From contig JAJXSZ010000003.1 of the NCBI GenBank assembly GCA_021784255.1, positions 1 to 36,603 of the forward strand: a stretch of DNA of 36,603 nucleotides, in the 5' to 3' direction. The position numbers and the translations under genes are program-made. The stretch comes from Pseudomonadota bacterium. GTDB lineage: Bacteria; Pseudomonadota; Alphaproteobacteria; Acetobacterales; Acetobacteraceae. This document shows, piece after piece, positions 15,083 through 25,408 of this stretch. The stretch's first letter is position 1. Each line of letters starts with the position of its first letter. The notes under the pieces were generated by a model. The model had not been told where the DNA came from. It worked only from the letters and a program-made list of their open reading frames with translations, and ran no database searches.

Positions 15083-17577
15083 AGCTGAAGCTGCTGTTCA
15101 CGCTGGCGCGGCGCGAGCTGCGCGCCGGCACGCGGGGCTTGCGCATCGTCATCGCCTGCCTCGCCCTCGGCGTCGCTGCGATTGCCGGCGTCGGTTCGCT
15201 GCGCGAGGGGATCGCGCGCGGGCTCGCGGCCCAGGGCTCGACGCTGCTCGGTGGCGACCTCGACATCGAAAGCGCCTCGGCGCGGCTGCCGCCACAGCTG
15301 GCGACGTGGTTGCGGGCGCGCGGCGCGAAGGTCTCCGAAATCGTCACGCTGCGCTCGATGCTGATCGCGCCCTCCGGCAAGCGGTTGCTGGTCGAGCTGA
15401 AGGCCGTGGACCGCGCCTGGCCGCTGCTCGGCAGCTCCGGCCTCGCTGCCGGCGCGCTGGCGGCGAAGGATGGCAGGCCGGGCCTGGTGGGCGAAGCGCT
15501 GGTCGCCGAGCGGCTCGGAATTGCGCCCGGCGCCACGGTACGGCTCGGCAACGAAAGCTTCCGCTATGCCGGCCTCCTGCCGCACGAGCCGGACCGGGTT
15601 GCCACGCCGTCGATCCTGGGGCCGCGCGTGCTGATCCGCCTTTCCCGCCTCGACGCCGCCGGGCTGGTCGTCACCGGATCCTTCTTCGACGACCATCTGC
15701 GCGTGCTGCTGGCGCATCGTGCCGATGTCGCGCCCACGCTGCGCGCGCTGGCGGCGGCGTTTCCGGGCAATGGCTGGCACATCCGCACCGCGCGCGATGC
15801 AGCACCGGGCCTTGCGCGCTTCATCGACCGGACCTCCCTTTTTCTGATCCTGGTCGGACTGACCTCGTTGCTGGTCGGCGGCATCGGGGTCGCCAACGGC
15901 ACCAGTGCCTGGCTGGCCGCCAGGGCGCGCAGCATTGCGGTGCTGCGCTGCCTCGGTGCCTCGGGCGGCCTGGTGACCGCGCTGGCGATGACCCAGGTTC
16001 TGGCGCTGGCCTGCCTTGGCATCGCGATCGGCGTGGTGCTGGGCGCGGCGCTGCCCTACCTCGCCGTCGCGGCGCTCGGCCGCGTGCTGCCCGTGCAGCC
16101 GGAACTGGGCATCTTTCCGGCGCCGCTGGCGCTTGCCGCACTGTTCGGTTTGCTGACGGCGGCAAGCTTCGGCATCTGGCCGCTGGGCCGCGCCGCCCGC
16201 ATCCCGGGTGCGGCGCTGTTTCGCACCAGCATCAGCGTCGCCGGACCGGTCGGCTGGCGCACGGCGATCGCAGGGCTGGTGCTTGCCGCCGGTCTCGTGG
16301 CGCTTACCGTCGCCACGGCCGAGGATCCGCGCTTTGCCGCCGGGTTCTGCGCCGCGGCGCTGGGCACGCTGGCGTTGTTCCGCGCCGGCGGCTGGGGGCT
16401 GATGCGCATCGCCGCGCGGCTGCCGGCGCGCGGCGCCGCGGTGCGACTGGGGCTCGGCAACCTCTCACGCCCGGGGATGCCGACGCCGCTGATGCTGGTC
16501 TCGGTCGGGCTCGGCCTGGCGACGCTGACCGCGGTGGCGCTGGTGCAGGGCAATGTGCAGCAGGAGCTTGGCGGGGCCATGCCGGCGCGGGCGCCCAGCT
16601 TCTATTTCATCGACATCCAGCCCGGCGAGCGTGCGACCTTCGAGCGCATCCTGCGGGCGACGCCGGGGGTGAGCGATATCGAGATGGTGCCCAGCCTGCG
16701 CGCCCACGTCGTCGCGGTGAAGGGCGTGCCCGCGGCCGAGGTGCGCGCCACTCCCGGCACGCGCTGGGCACTCCGGGGGGATCGCGGCCTCACCTACGCC
16801 GCGACCCCGCCGCCGGGAACCGATCTGGTGGCCGGGCGATGGTGGCAGGCCGACTACGCCGGTCCGCCGCTCGTTTCCTTCGACGCCGGGCTCGCGGCCG
16901 GGTGGGGGGTGCATGTCGGCGACACGCTCACGCTCAACGTGCTCGGGCGCAACGTCGTGCTGCGCGTCGCGAGCCTGCGCCGCATCGCCTGGCGCTCGCT
17001 GGCGCTCAACTTCGCGATGGTTGCGAGCCCCGGGCTGCTCTCCGGCGCGCCGCATACCTTCATCGCGACCGCGCGCACGGACCCGGCCGCCGACGCCGTG
17101 TTGCTGCGGCGGGTGACGGACGCGCTGCCCAACGTCTCGGCGATCCGGGTCGCGGATGTGCTGGCGACCGTTGCCGCGCTGTTCGGCCAGCTCGGCACGG
17201 CGCTGGCCGCGACCGGCTCGCTGGCGCTGGCGGCAGGGGCGCTGGTGCTGGCCGGGGCGGTTGCCGCGGGGCGGACGCGGCGGGTGCGCGAGGCCGTCAT
17301 TCTCAAGACGCTGGGAGCAAGCCGGGCGCAGATCCGCACCGCCTGGCTCATCGAATTCGGCATCCTCGGCCTCGCCGCCGGCGCCATTGCCGCGGTGGTC
17401 GGCACCGGGGCGAGCTGGGCGGTGGTGCGCCTGGTCATGCACGGGAGCTGGGTGTTCCTGCCCGGGACGCTCGCTGCCGTCGTGCTGGGCTCGCTCGGAT
17501 TGATGCTGCTGGTGGGCTTCGCCGGGACGGAGACGGCGCTGCGCGCCAAGGCGGCGCCGTTGCTGCGGAACGAGTAG
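15079..17577 (+). CDS. FtsX-like ABC transporter permease, YbbP type
   Basis: An 832-residue inner-membrane protein with the duplicated FtsX architecture of YbbP. There is one helix near the N-terminus (LRIVIACLALGVAAIAGVG), a large extracytoplasmic domain, then a helix cluster around residues 250-340 (FLILVGLTSLLVGGIGVANG is a classical FtsX block). More helices follow at about 390-470, then a second soluble domain. A final three-helix FtsX block carries the LKTLGASRAQIRTAWLIEFG coupling-helix motif. The GTG start overlaps the ATPase TGA by four bases. Proposed roles of such transporters (lipid or lipoprotein handling, or mechanotransmission) are not settled, so the substrate is left open. 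Confidence 0.88.
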   Translation: MKLKLLFTLARRELRAGTRGLRIVIACLALGVAAIAGVGSLREGIARGLAAQGSTLLGGDLDIESASARLPPQLATWLRARGAKVSEIVTLRSMLIAPSGKRLLVELKAVDRAWPLLGSSGLAAGALAAKDGRPGLVGEALVAERLGIAPGATVRLGNESFRYAGLLPHEPDRVATPSILGPRVLIRLSRLDAAGLVVTGSFFDDHLRVLLAHRADVAPTLRALAAAFPGNGWHIRTARDAAPGLARFIDRTSLFLILVGLTSLLVGGIGVANGTSAWLAARARSIAVLRCLGASGGLVTALAMTQVLALACLGIAIGVVLGAALPYLAVAALGRVLPVQPELGIFPAPLALAALFGLLTAASFGIWPLGRAARIPGAALFRTSISVAGPVGWRTAIAGLVLAAGLVALTVATAEDPRFAAGFCAAALGTLALFRAGGWGLMRIAARLPARGAAVRLGLGNLSRPGMPTPLMLVSVGLGLATLTAVALVQGNVQQELGGAMPARAPSFYFIDIQPGERATFERILRATPGVSDIEMVPSLRAHVVAVKGVPAAEVRATPGTRWALRGDRGLTYAATPPPGTDLVAGRWWQADYAGPPLVSFDAGLAAGWGVHVGDTLTLNVLGRNVVLRVASLRRIAWRSLALNFAMVASPGLLSGAPHTFIATARTDPAADAVLLRRVTDALPNVSAIRVADVLATVAALFGQLGTALAATGSLALAAGALVLAGAVAAGRTRRVREAVILKTLGASRAQIRTAWLIEFGILGLAAGAIAAVVGTGASWAVVRLVMHGSWVFLPGTLAAVVLGSLGLMLLVGFAGTETALRAKAAPLLRNE

Positions 17578-17736
17578 CCGGCCGGGGCTCGAAAGAAGTT
17601 TTATATTCCAAAGCCTTGCGATCGCCCGCCGGCGGTCGTTGCCCGGCCGGCGCATTACCGCGATTTTGCTTGAACGCCGTGCGCGACCCGCCAAAATGCA
17701 GGCCGAGGGGCCGGGTGCCCCGCAGAGGAAACACGA

Positions 17737-18504
17737 ATGGCGTTAAATCCGAACTACCGCGCCTATCCCGCCGCTGGCATCACGGACGCCTCGGTGCTGG
17801 ATGCGGGCCTGCGCGCCTACATGCTGCGCGTCTACAACTGGATGGCGTCCGGGCTGGTGCTGACCGGGATCGTTGCGTACGCGATCGCCAACACATCGCT
17901 GTTCAACGTTTTCTACCCGCTGGTGCAGACGCCGCAGGGACCGATGCACGTGCCCGGCGGGCTCGCCTATGTGGCGATGTTCGCGCCGCTGGCGTTCGTC
18001 ATGGTCCTGCAGTTCGGTGTCAACCGGCTCTCCACGCAGGCCGCGCAGGCGCTCTACTGGGCGTTCTGCGTGGCGATGGGCGCGTCGCTGACGAGCATTT
18101 TCTTCGTCTACACGCATGAGAGCATCGTGCGCGTGTTCTTCATCGCCGCCGCGACCTTTGCCGGCATGAGCCTCTACGGCTACACCACGCGCGCCGACCT
18201 CTCGCGGTTCGGCAGCTTCCTGATCATGGGGCTGATCGGCGTCATCGTCGCTTCGCTGGTGAATATGTTCATCGGCAGTTCCGCCCTGCAGTTCGCGATC
18301 TCGGTGATCGGCGTGCTGGTGTTCGTCGGGCTCACCGCCTACGACACGCAGCGCATCAAGTCCGACTACGTGAACACGGTCTACAGCTACGGGCCGGAGA
18401 TGGCGGCGAAGCGCAGTGTCTATGACAGCCTGCAGCTGCTGCTGAACTTCATCAACCTGTTCCTGCTGATGTTGCAGCTGTTTGGTAACCGCAGCAGCAG
18501 ATAA
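17737..18504 (+). CDS. Bax inhibitor-1/YccA family membrane protein
   Basis: A 255-residue integral membrane protein of the BI-1 family, with about seven helices. Recognisable segments are the N-terminal VLDAGLRAYMLRVYNWMASGLVLTG, the helix YVAMFAPLAFVMVLQFGV, the FVYTHESIVRVFFIAAATFAGMSLYGYTT stretch and the C-terminal GLTAYDTQRIKSDY with its conserved Asp, described in BsYetJ-type pH-gated calcium leak. Bacterial members (YccA, YetJ) affect FtsH proteolysis or calcium flux; which applies here is unknown. AGAGGA lies ten bases ahead of the ATG. A possible weak promoter, TTGAAC (17670-17675) with AAAATG 17 bases later, lies in the 159-base leader. Confidence 0.92.
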   Translation: MALNPNYRAYPAAGITDASVLDAGLRAYMLRVYNWMASGLVLTGIVAYAIANTSLFNVFYPLVQTPQGPMHVPGGLAYVAMFAPLAFVMVLQFGVNRLSTQAAQALYWAFCVAMGASLTSIFFVYTHESIVRVFFIAAATFAGMSLYGYTTRADLSRFGSFLIMGLIGVIVASLVNMFIGSSALQFAISVIGVLVFVGLTAYDTQRIKSDYVNTVYSYGPEMAAKRSVYDSLQLLLNFINLFLLMLQLFGNRSSR

Positions 18505-18547
18505 CCGCAGCAGCAATAGCTGCGGCATCGGGAGCGTCGTCGACGAA

Positions 18548-18582
18548 AAAGGGGCGGGCACCTCTCCGGGTCCCGCCCCTTT
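18548..18582. terminator. Bidirectional intrinsic terminator
   Basis: AAAGGGGCGGG (18548-18558) pairs with CCCGCCCCTTT (18572-18582): an eleven-pair, G+C-rich stem with a 13-base loop, flanked by A5 on the left and T3 on the right. It lies between convergent genes (BI-1 protein, plus; carD, minus), so it can end transcription both ways. Confidence 0.85.
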
Positions 18583-18612
18583 CCTGTCCCGCCGGTCGGT
18601 GCTGGCGGAAGG

Positions 18613-19854
18613 TCAGGCGATGGTCTTGAGGAAGTCGTTGAGCTTGGTCGCGGCCGTCGTCTTGTCGGTGCGGTCCAGCGCCGCGAGTTCGGCCGCGAGG
18701 CGGTCCATCGCCGCCTCGTAGATCTGCCGCTCGGAGAAACTCTGGTCCGGCTGACCGGCGTTGCGGTGCAGGTCGCGCACCACCTCGGCAATGGCGATCG
18801 GGTCGCCGGAGTTGATCTTCGCCTCGTATTCCTGCGCCCGGCGCGACCACATGGTGCGCTTGATGCGCGCCTTGCCGTGCAGAACCGCCATTGCCTCCTC
18901 GAACATCTTGCGGTTGGCGAGCTTGCGCAGCCCGGCCGAGCGGGCCTTGGCGACCGGCACGCGCAACGTCATGCGATTTTCTTCGAAGGTGATGTGGATC
19001 AGCTCCAGCCGGTGGCCGGCGATCTCTTCGATGGCGATGCGGTCGACCTTGCCCACACCGTGCGTCGGGTAGACGACATAGTCGCCCTCGGCAAAGGTCT
19101 CGGCCTTCGCCGGCAGACGCGGGGCGATGATCGGCCGCCCGGGTGGCATCGGCGGGCGCGGCGGAGCCTGCGGCGGGCGCGGCTCGCCCGCGGGCACGGC
19201 GACGGCAACGGGCGCAGGCCTGGCTTCGACGACGGCAGGTTCCTCGACGGGCCCGGTTTTCGCGGGCGCCGCGGCTGGTGCCATCGGCGGCTTCGGGGTC
19301 GGTTTAGCCGGCGCGGCTTTGGCGGTCGTCGAGCTGGGGGAATGCTTCACGATATCCTGCTGGCGTGGGGGGCGCGCCGGGATGGCGGCGGAGTTCTTGG
19401 CGGTGGATGCCGCGGCGGGCTTGCCGGTCACCGTGGTCTTATCGTTGGCCGCGCGTTGCTCGGCCTTGTTCGCGGGATCGGGCTTGGCTGCTGGGCTGGG
19501 CTTGGCTGCTGGGCTGGGCTTGGCTGCTGGGCTGGGCTTGGCTGCTGGGCTGGGCTTGGCTGCGGGACTGGGCTTGGCTGCGGGACTGGGCTTGGCTGCG
19601 GGACTGGGCTTGGCTGCGGGATTGGGCTTGGCCGTGGGGCTGGGCTTGGTGGCGGGGTTGGCGGCCGTGGCTGCCGGCCGTGCCGACGAAGGCGCGGGCT
19701 TCGCGGTCTGCTTCGTCGGACCGGCGGCCTTCCCTGGTTTCACCGAGGCCGCCGCCGTTTTGCGTGCGGCTGCCTTCGCGGGTGCCGTCGCTGCGGTGGT
19801 GGTCGTCTTGGGTGCCGCACCGGGTTTGGCAGCGGGCTTCCTTGCCGTGGTCAT
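18613..19854 (-). CDS. carD: CarD family transcriptional regulator with long repeat-rich N-terminus
   Basis: A 413-residue protein. The C-terminal part (about 253-413) is a CarD/CdnL domain: FAEGDYVVYPTHGVGKVDRI is the RNA-polymerase-interacting Tudor-like start, and RVPVAKARSAGLRKL plus WSRRAQEYEAKINSGDPIAIAEVVRDL form the DNA-binding helical part. CarD binds the polymerase beta subunit and stabilises open promoter complexes. Ahead of it lies an about 250-residue low-complexity tail rich in Lys, Pro and Ala, including ten consecutive six-residue PSPAAK-type repeats (about residues 66-125). Typical CarD proteins are about 160-180 residues, so the tail is an extension, probably disordered and histone-H1-like. 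The ATG at 19854 starts MTTARKPAAK. The gene follows fdxA after 271 bases. Confidence 0.9.
   Translation of the reverse strand: MTTARKPAAKPGAAPKTTTTAATAPAKAAARKTAAASVKPGKAAGPTKQTAKPAPSSARPAATAANPATKPSPTAKPNPAAKPSPAAKPSPAAKPSPAAKPSPAAKPSPAAKPSPAAKPSPAAKPDPANKAEQRAANDKTTVTGKPAAASTAKNSAAIPARPPRQQDIVKHSPSSTTAKAAPAKPTPKPPMAPAAAPAKTGPVEEPAVVEARPAPVAVAVPAGEPRPPQAPPRPPMPPGRPIIAPRLPAKAETFAEGDYVVYPTHGVGKVDRIAIEEIAGHRLELIHITFEENRMTLRVPVAKARSAGLRKLANRKMFEEAMAVLHGKARIKRTMWSRRAQEYEAKINSGDPIAIAEVVRDLHRNAGQPDQSFSERQIYEAAMDRLAAELAALDRTDKTTAATKLNDFLKTIA
19480..19659. repeat. Ten tandem 18-base units inside carD
   Basis: Ten exact-length units, plus-strand consensus GGGCTTGGCTGCNGGRCT. Four are identical (19480-19551), three are identical with GCGGGACT (19552-19605), and three are diverged. 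On the minus strand each gives SPAAKP, NPAAKP, SPTAKP or NPATKP. The identical blocks point to recent unit duplication, so copy number may vary between strains. Confidence 0.95.
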
Positions 19855-20055
19855 GACGTCGCCAATCCTCCAAATCCGGCGCGCGCCACTGGACCACACC
19901 GCGCGGCATCGCTTGCGGCATCTGGCCCGAGGCGCGCGAACCCGGCCGAAAACCTGTTGGAACGCAGGCGAGCACCAGAACCAACCGGGACGACGCCCCT
20001 CGGGCCCGGCAACTCCCCTGCCGGCGCCTCATACCATGAAACAAACGGCGAGTCA

Positions 20056-20092
20056 GGAGGCCGTCACGGGCGTGACAAAAACCGGGGCCTCC
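20056..20092. terminator. Nested inverted repeat downstream of fdxA
   Basis: GGAGGCC (20056-20062) pairs with GGCCTCC (20086-20092). Inside is the palindrome GTCACG-GG-CGTGAC (20063-20076), followed on the plus strand by an A5 run (T5 on the minus strand). It lies 34 bases past the fdxA stop, inside the 271-base gap before carD. It may be a terminator, an attenuator or a regulatory site for carD; the T run falls between the two stems, not after them. Confidence 0.4.
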
Positions 20093-20125
20093 CGTCAGGG
20101 CAGGATCGGGGAACGGTCGGTCGCG

Positions 20126-20458
20126 CTATGGCTTGCCCGGATTCGGCGACAGCAGCGCCTCCTTGCCGGGTTTGTCCTTCCACTCGTCCGCGTCGGCCGG
20201 CGCCTCGCCCTTGCGGGTGATGTTCGGCCACTGGGTGGCGAATTCCCGGTTGCGTTCCAGCCAGGGCGTTGCGCGGTCGTCGCTGTCGGGGAGAATCGCC
20301 TCCGCCGGGCATTCCGGTTCGCAGACGCCGCAGTCGATACATTCGTCCGGTGCGATGACCAGCATGTTCTCGCCCACGTAGAAGCAATCCACGGGGCAGA
20401 CCTCGACGCAATCCATGTATTTGCAGCGTATGCAGTTTTCGGTGACCACGTAGGTCAT
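20126..20458 (-). CDS. fdxA: Seven-iron ferredoxin FdxA
   Basis: A 110-residue soluble electron carrier with one [3Fe-4S] and one [4Fe-4S] cluster. Cys positions 9, 12, 17, 21 and 25 (NCIRCKYMDCVEVCPVDC) and the second set CIDCGVCEPECP match Azotobacter-type ferredoxin I. The acidic middle and the C-terminal tail (TPWLERNREFATQWPNITRKG) are typical of the alphaproteobacterial FdxA group. The ATG overlaps the stop of the S4 protein gene by four bases, so it is translated from the helicase-S4-fdxA message. Redox partner unknown. Confidence 0.95.
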   Translation of the reverse strand: MTYVVTENCIRCKYMDCVEVCPVDCFYVGENMLVIAPDECIDCGVCEPECPAEAILPDSDDRATPWLERNREFATQWPNITRKGEAPADADEWKDKPGKEALLSPNPGKP

Positions 20459-20838
20459 CGGCGGCTCCCGGTTCTATCGCTCGCGGCGGTTATCGACGCC
20501 GCGCGGTATGGGGCCGCTGCCGGCGGAGGGCAAGACGTCTCGGGCGGCGGAATTTCGCGATAGAGCAGCCGCGCCTGGGCTGGCGAGCCGCGGCGGGTGG
20601 CCAGCGCCAGCACTTCCAGCACGCGCACGTGCCCGCCGAGGGGCACGGTGAGCACGTCGCCCGGGCGGATCGCGGCATGCGGCTTATCGGTCGGCCGGCG
20701 ATTGACGCGGATCACGCCGTCGGCCGCGAGCTGCGCACACTGCGCCCGCTGCCGTAGCACGCGAGCGCACCACAGCCATGCATCCAGCCTTTGGCTGGCC
20801 GGGATCGTCCCGGGCGCATCGTCGCCGGGCCCGGTCAT
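20455..20838 (-). CDS. S4-domain RNA-binding protein (Hsp15/HslR-like)
   Basis: A 127-residue protein with an S4 RNA-binding domain at about residues 15-75: SQRLDAWLWCARVLRQRAQCAQLAADGVIRVN, then RPGDVLTVPLGGHVRVLEVLALATRRG. In E. coli Hsp15 this fold binds stalled 50S subunits carrying peptidyl-tRNA; by homology a ribosome-rescue or rRNA-binding role is likely. Start and stop overlap both neighbours by four bases (20835-20838 and 20455-20458), so it is translationally coupled to the helicase and ferredoxin genes. Confidence 0.88.
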   Translation of the reverse strand: MTGPGDDAPGTIPASQRLDAWLWCARVLRQRAQCAQLAADGVIRVNRRPTDKPHAAIRPGDVLTVPLGGHVRVLEVLALATRRGSPAQARLLYREIPPPETSCPPPAAAPYRAASITAASDRTGSRR

Positions 20839-23345
20839 CGCGGGCCAGGAGCCGGTCGGCGGAGCGTGGCGAGCACCGCGAAGGGTCCATGGTCCGCGGC
20901 CGGCACCTCCGCTTCCGGAGCTGGCGGCTGCGGGCGGCGGCGCACGGCCGCGAAGCGTGGCGGCGCCGGGGGGCCGGCCATCCCCTCCGGTAGTACCGCG
21001 CCGGGAAGCAGCCGGAACCCGAGCGCCCGGAGCACCGAGGGCACCTTATCGCGGCCGATGCCGAGCCGGGACGCCAGGCCGGCCGGAAGCAGCGACGGAC
21101 CGCCGCCAGCGGCGCGTGCCAGCTCGCTTGCGACGCGCTCGGCGATGTCGAGCCGCAGCAGCACCGGCCCCGCCGCCAACCAGCCGAGGGCCAGCGCCAT
21201 TTCCTCATCCCAGTTGCCGCGCGGCGGCGCGATCAGTCCCGGCGCCGGCAGGACGGGCTCCTCCCGACCGGTCGCGAGCGCCAGCAGCCGCGCCCGCAGC
21301 AATGCCGGCGCCGGTTTGAGCAGGGCCGGCATGTATGTGGCGAACCGCCCGGCCCGGACCCCGGCTGCCGCCAGAGCCTGGCGTTCCGGCCGCGGCAGCC
21401 TGGTCGGTGCCGCAGGCATTACGCCGAGGGATTCGCCCAGCAGGTGCACGAGCCCGCGCAGGGCCGGTGTTCTGGCGCGTGCCTCGAGTTCCGCCAGCGG
21501 CTGCAGGGTCTGGCGGACCATGCTGTCGGCCCAGGCCTGCAGCCTGGCGCGGATGCGCTCGCGTTCGGCGCCGTCGAGGAACTCCGAGCCGCGCACCGCG
21601 ACCAGCGGGCGCATGGCCGACGGCCCCGCCCGCAGGCGCGCGACCACGACCCCGTCCCAGGCGATCCGCAGGCCCGCCAGCAGCGCGAAAGCATCGTCGC
21701 CCGCCGCCTCCAGCCGTGCCACGCGGCGTGGCATTTCGGTGCGCAGCGCCCGCCGGGCCGCGCGCTGCACCAGGCGCCGCTCGGCTCCCGCCGTGGTCTC
21801 GTCGGGGACGAAGTCGAACCCCTCGACACGCCCGACGCCGTGACCCTCGACGACGACCAGGCCCTGCGCGGTCACCGCCGAGAGCAGATCGTCTTCCGCC
21901 CCTTCTTCCAGCCGGCGCAGCAGATGCGCGGCGCGACGATCGACGAAGCGGCTCATCAGCCGCTCGTGCAGCGCGTCGGACAGGCGGTCCTCGAGGTTGC
22001 GGGCCTCGCCCTGGAAACGCGCCGCATCGGCGAGCCAGCCGGGGCGCGCGGCGACATAGGCCCAGATCCGCACCCCGGCGAGGCGTTGCATCAGCGTATC
22101 GATATCGCCGTCGCAGCGATCGAGCAGCGCAAGCTGGCTGGTGATCCAGGCGGTCGGCAGGCGTCCCTCGTGCGCCAGATGCCGGAAGACGCGGGCGCAG
22201 AACTGCGCATGCGTGTCGTCCGAGAGCTTGCGGAAATCGGGGATCTGGCACGCTTCCCACAACAGGCGCACGCGTGCCGGCCGGTCGGCCAGGGCCCGGA
22301 TATCGGTGTCGGTTGCCAGTGCCGCGAGCGCCTGCGCGTCGCTCGCCTCGTTGCCGCGCACCAGCCCCCGGCGCGGCGGCGGCGCGACGAGGCTCGCCAG
22401 CAGGCCCGCCACGGAACTCGTGTCGAGGGCGGCGTTGCGCCAGCATAGCTGTTCCAGCGGCTCGAAGCTGTGGTTCTCCACCGCGGCGGCGACGGCGTCC
22501 GGGAGCGGCGGACAGGTGGCCGTGGTGCCGAAGGTGCCGTCGCGCATGCCGCGCCCGGCGCGGCCGGCGATCTGGCCGATCTCCGCCGGATGCAGCCGGC
22601 GCGGCCGGTGGCCGTCGAATTTCTGCAGGCCGGCGAAGGCGACGTGCTCGACATCCATGTTGAGCCCCATGCCGATCGCGTCGGTCGCGACCAGGAAGTC
22701 CACCTCCTTTTGCTGATAGAGCGCCACCTGGGCGTTGCGCGTGCGCGGCGAGAGGCGCCCCATCACCAGCGCGCAGCCGCCGCGCCGGCGCCGCACCGCC
22801 TCGGCGATGGCGTAGACCTCGCCGGCAGAGAAAGCGACGACGGCGCTGCGCGGCGGCAGTCGCGAGAGTTTGGTGAGGCCCGCATGCGTGAGCTGCGACA
22901 GGCGTGGCCGGGTCTCGATCTCGACGCCCGGCACCAGGCGCGTGAGCAGCGGCCGGATCGTTTCGGCACCGAGGAACATGGTCTCGACCAGACCGCGCGC
23001 GTTGAGCAGCCGGTCGGTGAACACATGGCCGCGATCGGGATCGGCGCAGAGCTGGATCTCGTCGACCGCGACGAACTCGACGGCGCGGTCGAGCGGCATC
23101 GCCTCGGCGGTGCATGCAAACCAGCGCGCACCGGGAGGAACGATCTTTTCCTCCCCGGTGATCAACGCCACCTGGGCGGCGCCGCGCAGCGTGACCATGC
23201 GGTCGTAATTCTCGCGCGCCAGCAGCCGCAGCGGAAAGCCGATGACGCCGGAGGCATGGGCGAGCAGCCGCGTGAGCGCGAGATGCGTCTTACCGGTGTT
23301 GGTGGGGCCAAGCACGGCCCGCACCCGGGGGGCAAATCCCGACAT
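20835..23345 (-). CDS. Suv3-like DExH RNA helicase
   Basis: An 836-residue helicase related to mitochondrial Suv3. Motif I is GPTNTGKT (13-20), motif II is DEIQ (95-98), motif V is VATDAIGMGLN (219-229) and motif VI is QIAGRAGR (258-265). Ala/Arg-rich C-terminal domains follow, with no recognised nuclease. The ATG at 23345 is chosen because it starts eleven residues before the P-loop region as in relatives; 17 more residues are possible upstream. In alphaproteobacteria it is regularly followed by S4 and FdxA genes and then carD, as here. An RNA-degradation or ribosome-linked role is inferred from Suv3 and from its S4 neighbour. Confidence 0.88.
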   Translation of the reverse strand: MSGFAPRVRAVLGPTNTGKTHLALTRLLAHASGVIGFPLRLLARENYDRMVTLRGAAQVALITGEEKIVPPGARWFACTAEAMPLDRAVEFVAVDEIQLCADPDRGHVFTDRLLNARGLVETMFLGAETIRPLLTRLVPGVEIETRPRLSQLTHAGLTKLSRLPPRSAVVAFSAGEVYAIAEAVRRRRGGCALVMGRLSPRTRNAQVALYQQKEVDFLVATDAIGMGLNMDVEHVAFAGLQKFDGHRPRRLHPAEIGQIAGRAGRGMRDGTFGTTATCPPLPDAVAAAVENHSFEPLEQLCWRNAALDTSSVAGLLASLVAPPPRRGLVRGNEASDAQALAALATDTDIRALADRPARVRLLWEACQIPDFRKLSDDTHAQFCARVFRHLAHEGRLPTAWITSQLALLDRCDGDIDTLMQRLAGVRIWAYVAARPGWLADAARFQGEARNLEDRLSDALHERLMSRFVDRRAAHLLRRLEEGAEDDLLSAVTAQGLVVVEGHGVGRVEGFDFVPDETTAGAERRLVQRAARRALRTEMPRRVARLEAAGDDAFALLAGLRIAWDGVVVARLRAGPSAMRPLVAVRGSEFLDGAERERIRARLQAWADSMVRQTLQPLAELEARARTPALRGLVHLLGESLGVMPAAPTRLPRPERQALAAAGVRAGRFATYMPALLKPAPALLRARLLALATGREEPVLPAPGLIAPPRGNWDEEMALALGWLAAGPVLLRLDIAERVASELARAAGGGPSLLPAGLASRLGIGRDKVPSVLRALGFRLLPGAVLPEGMAGPPAPPRFAAVRRRPQPPAPEAEVPAADHGPFAVLATLRRPAPGPR

Positions 23346-23469
23346 GTCTCGATGGTCGGGTGGGGCGGTATCCGGCGCAAGGGGACCCGGGAGCATTCCC
23401 CTGCCCCTGTCGCATTCTTAACCAAGCCGGATCGCGGCGGGGCAGACCGCAAGGCCGGTTCGGGCCTGG

Positions 23470-23498
23470 CTTGAAAACGACGCTTGCGCCCCGCATAT
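23470..23498 (+). promoter_or_regulatory. Heat-shock (RpoH/sigma-32-like) promoter of htpG
   Basis: CTTGAAA (23470-23476), twelve bases, then CCCCGCATAT (23489-23498) resembles the sigma-32 elements CTTGAAA and CCCCATNT, with a one-to-two-base deviation in the -10 part. It lies 25 bases ahead of the htpG ATG, with a GGAGG ribosome site at 23512-23516 between. The function of htpG makes heat-shock control plausible. Confidence 0.6.
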
Positions 23499-23523
23499 CG
23501 CCGCCGCGCATGGAGGCAGAGAC

Positions 23524-25350
<1,827 letters not shown>

Positions 25351-25408
25351 GGGCCCTTTCCGGCGCGGCGTTTCCGTGGAAACTCCCCCGCAACAAGAGG
25401 GGAGCCCG

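Noticed and set aside
19127..20563. Long plus-strand frame with GLAAGL repeats over carD
   Set aside because: It is the mirror of the carD repeat; the minus-strand frame has a clear CarD domain and a start, while the plus frame resembles no family.
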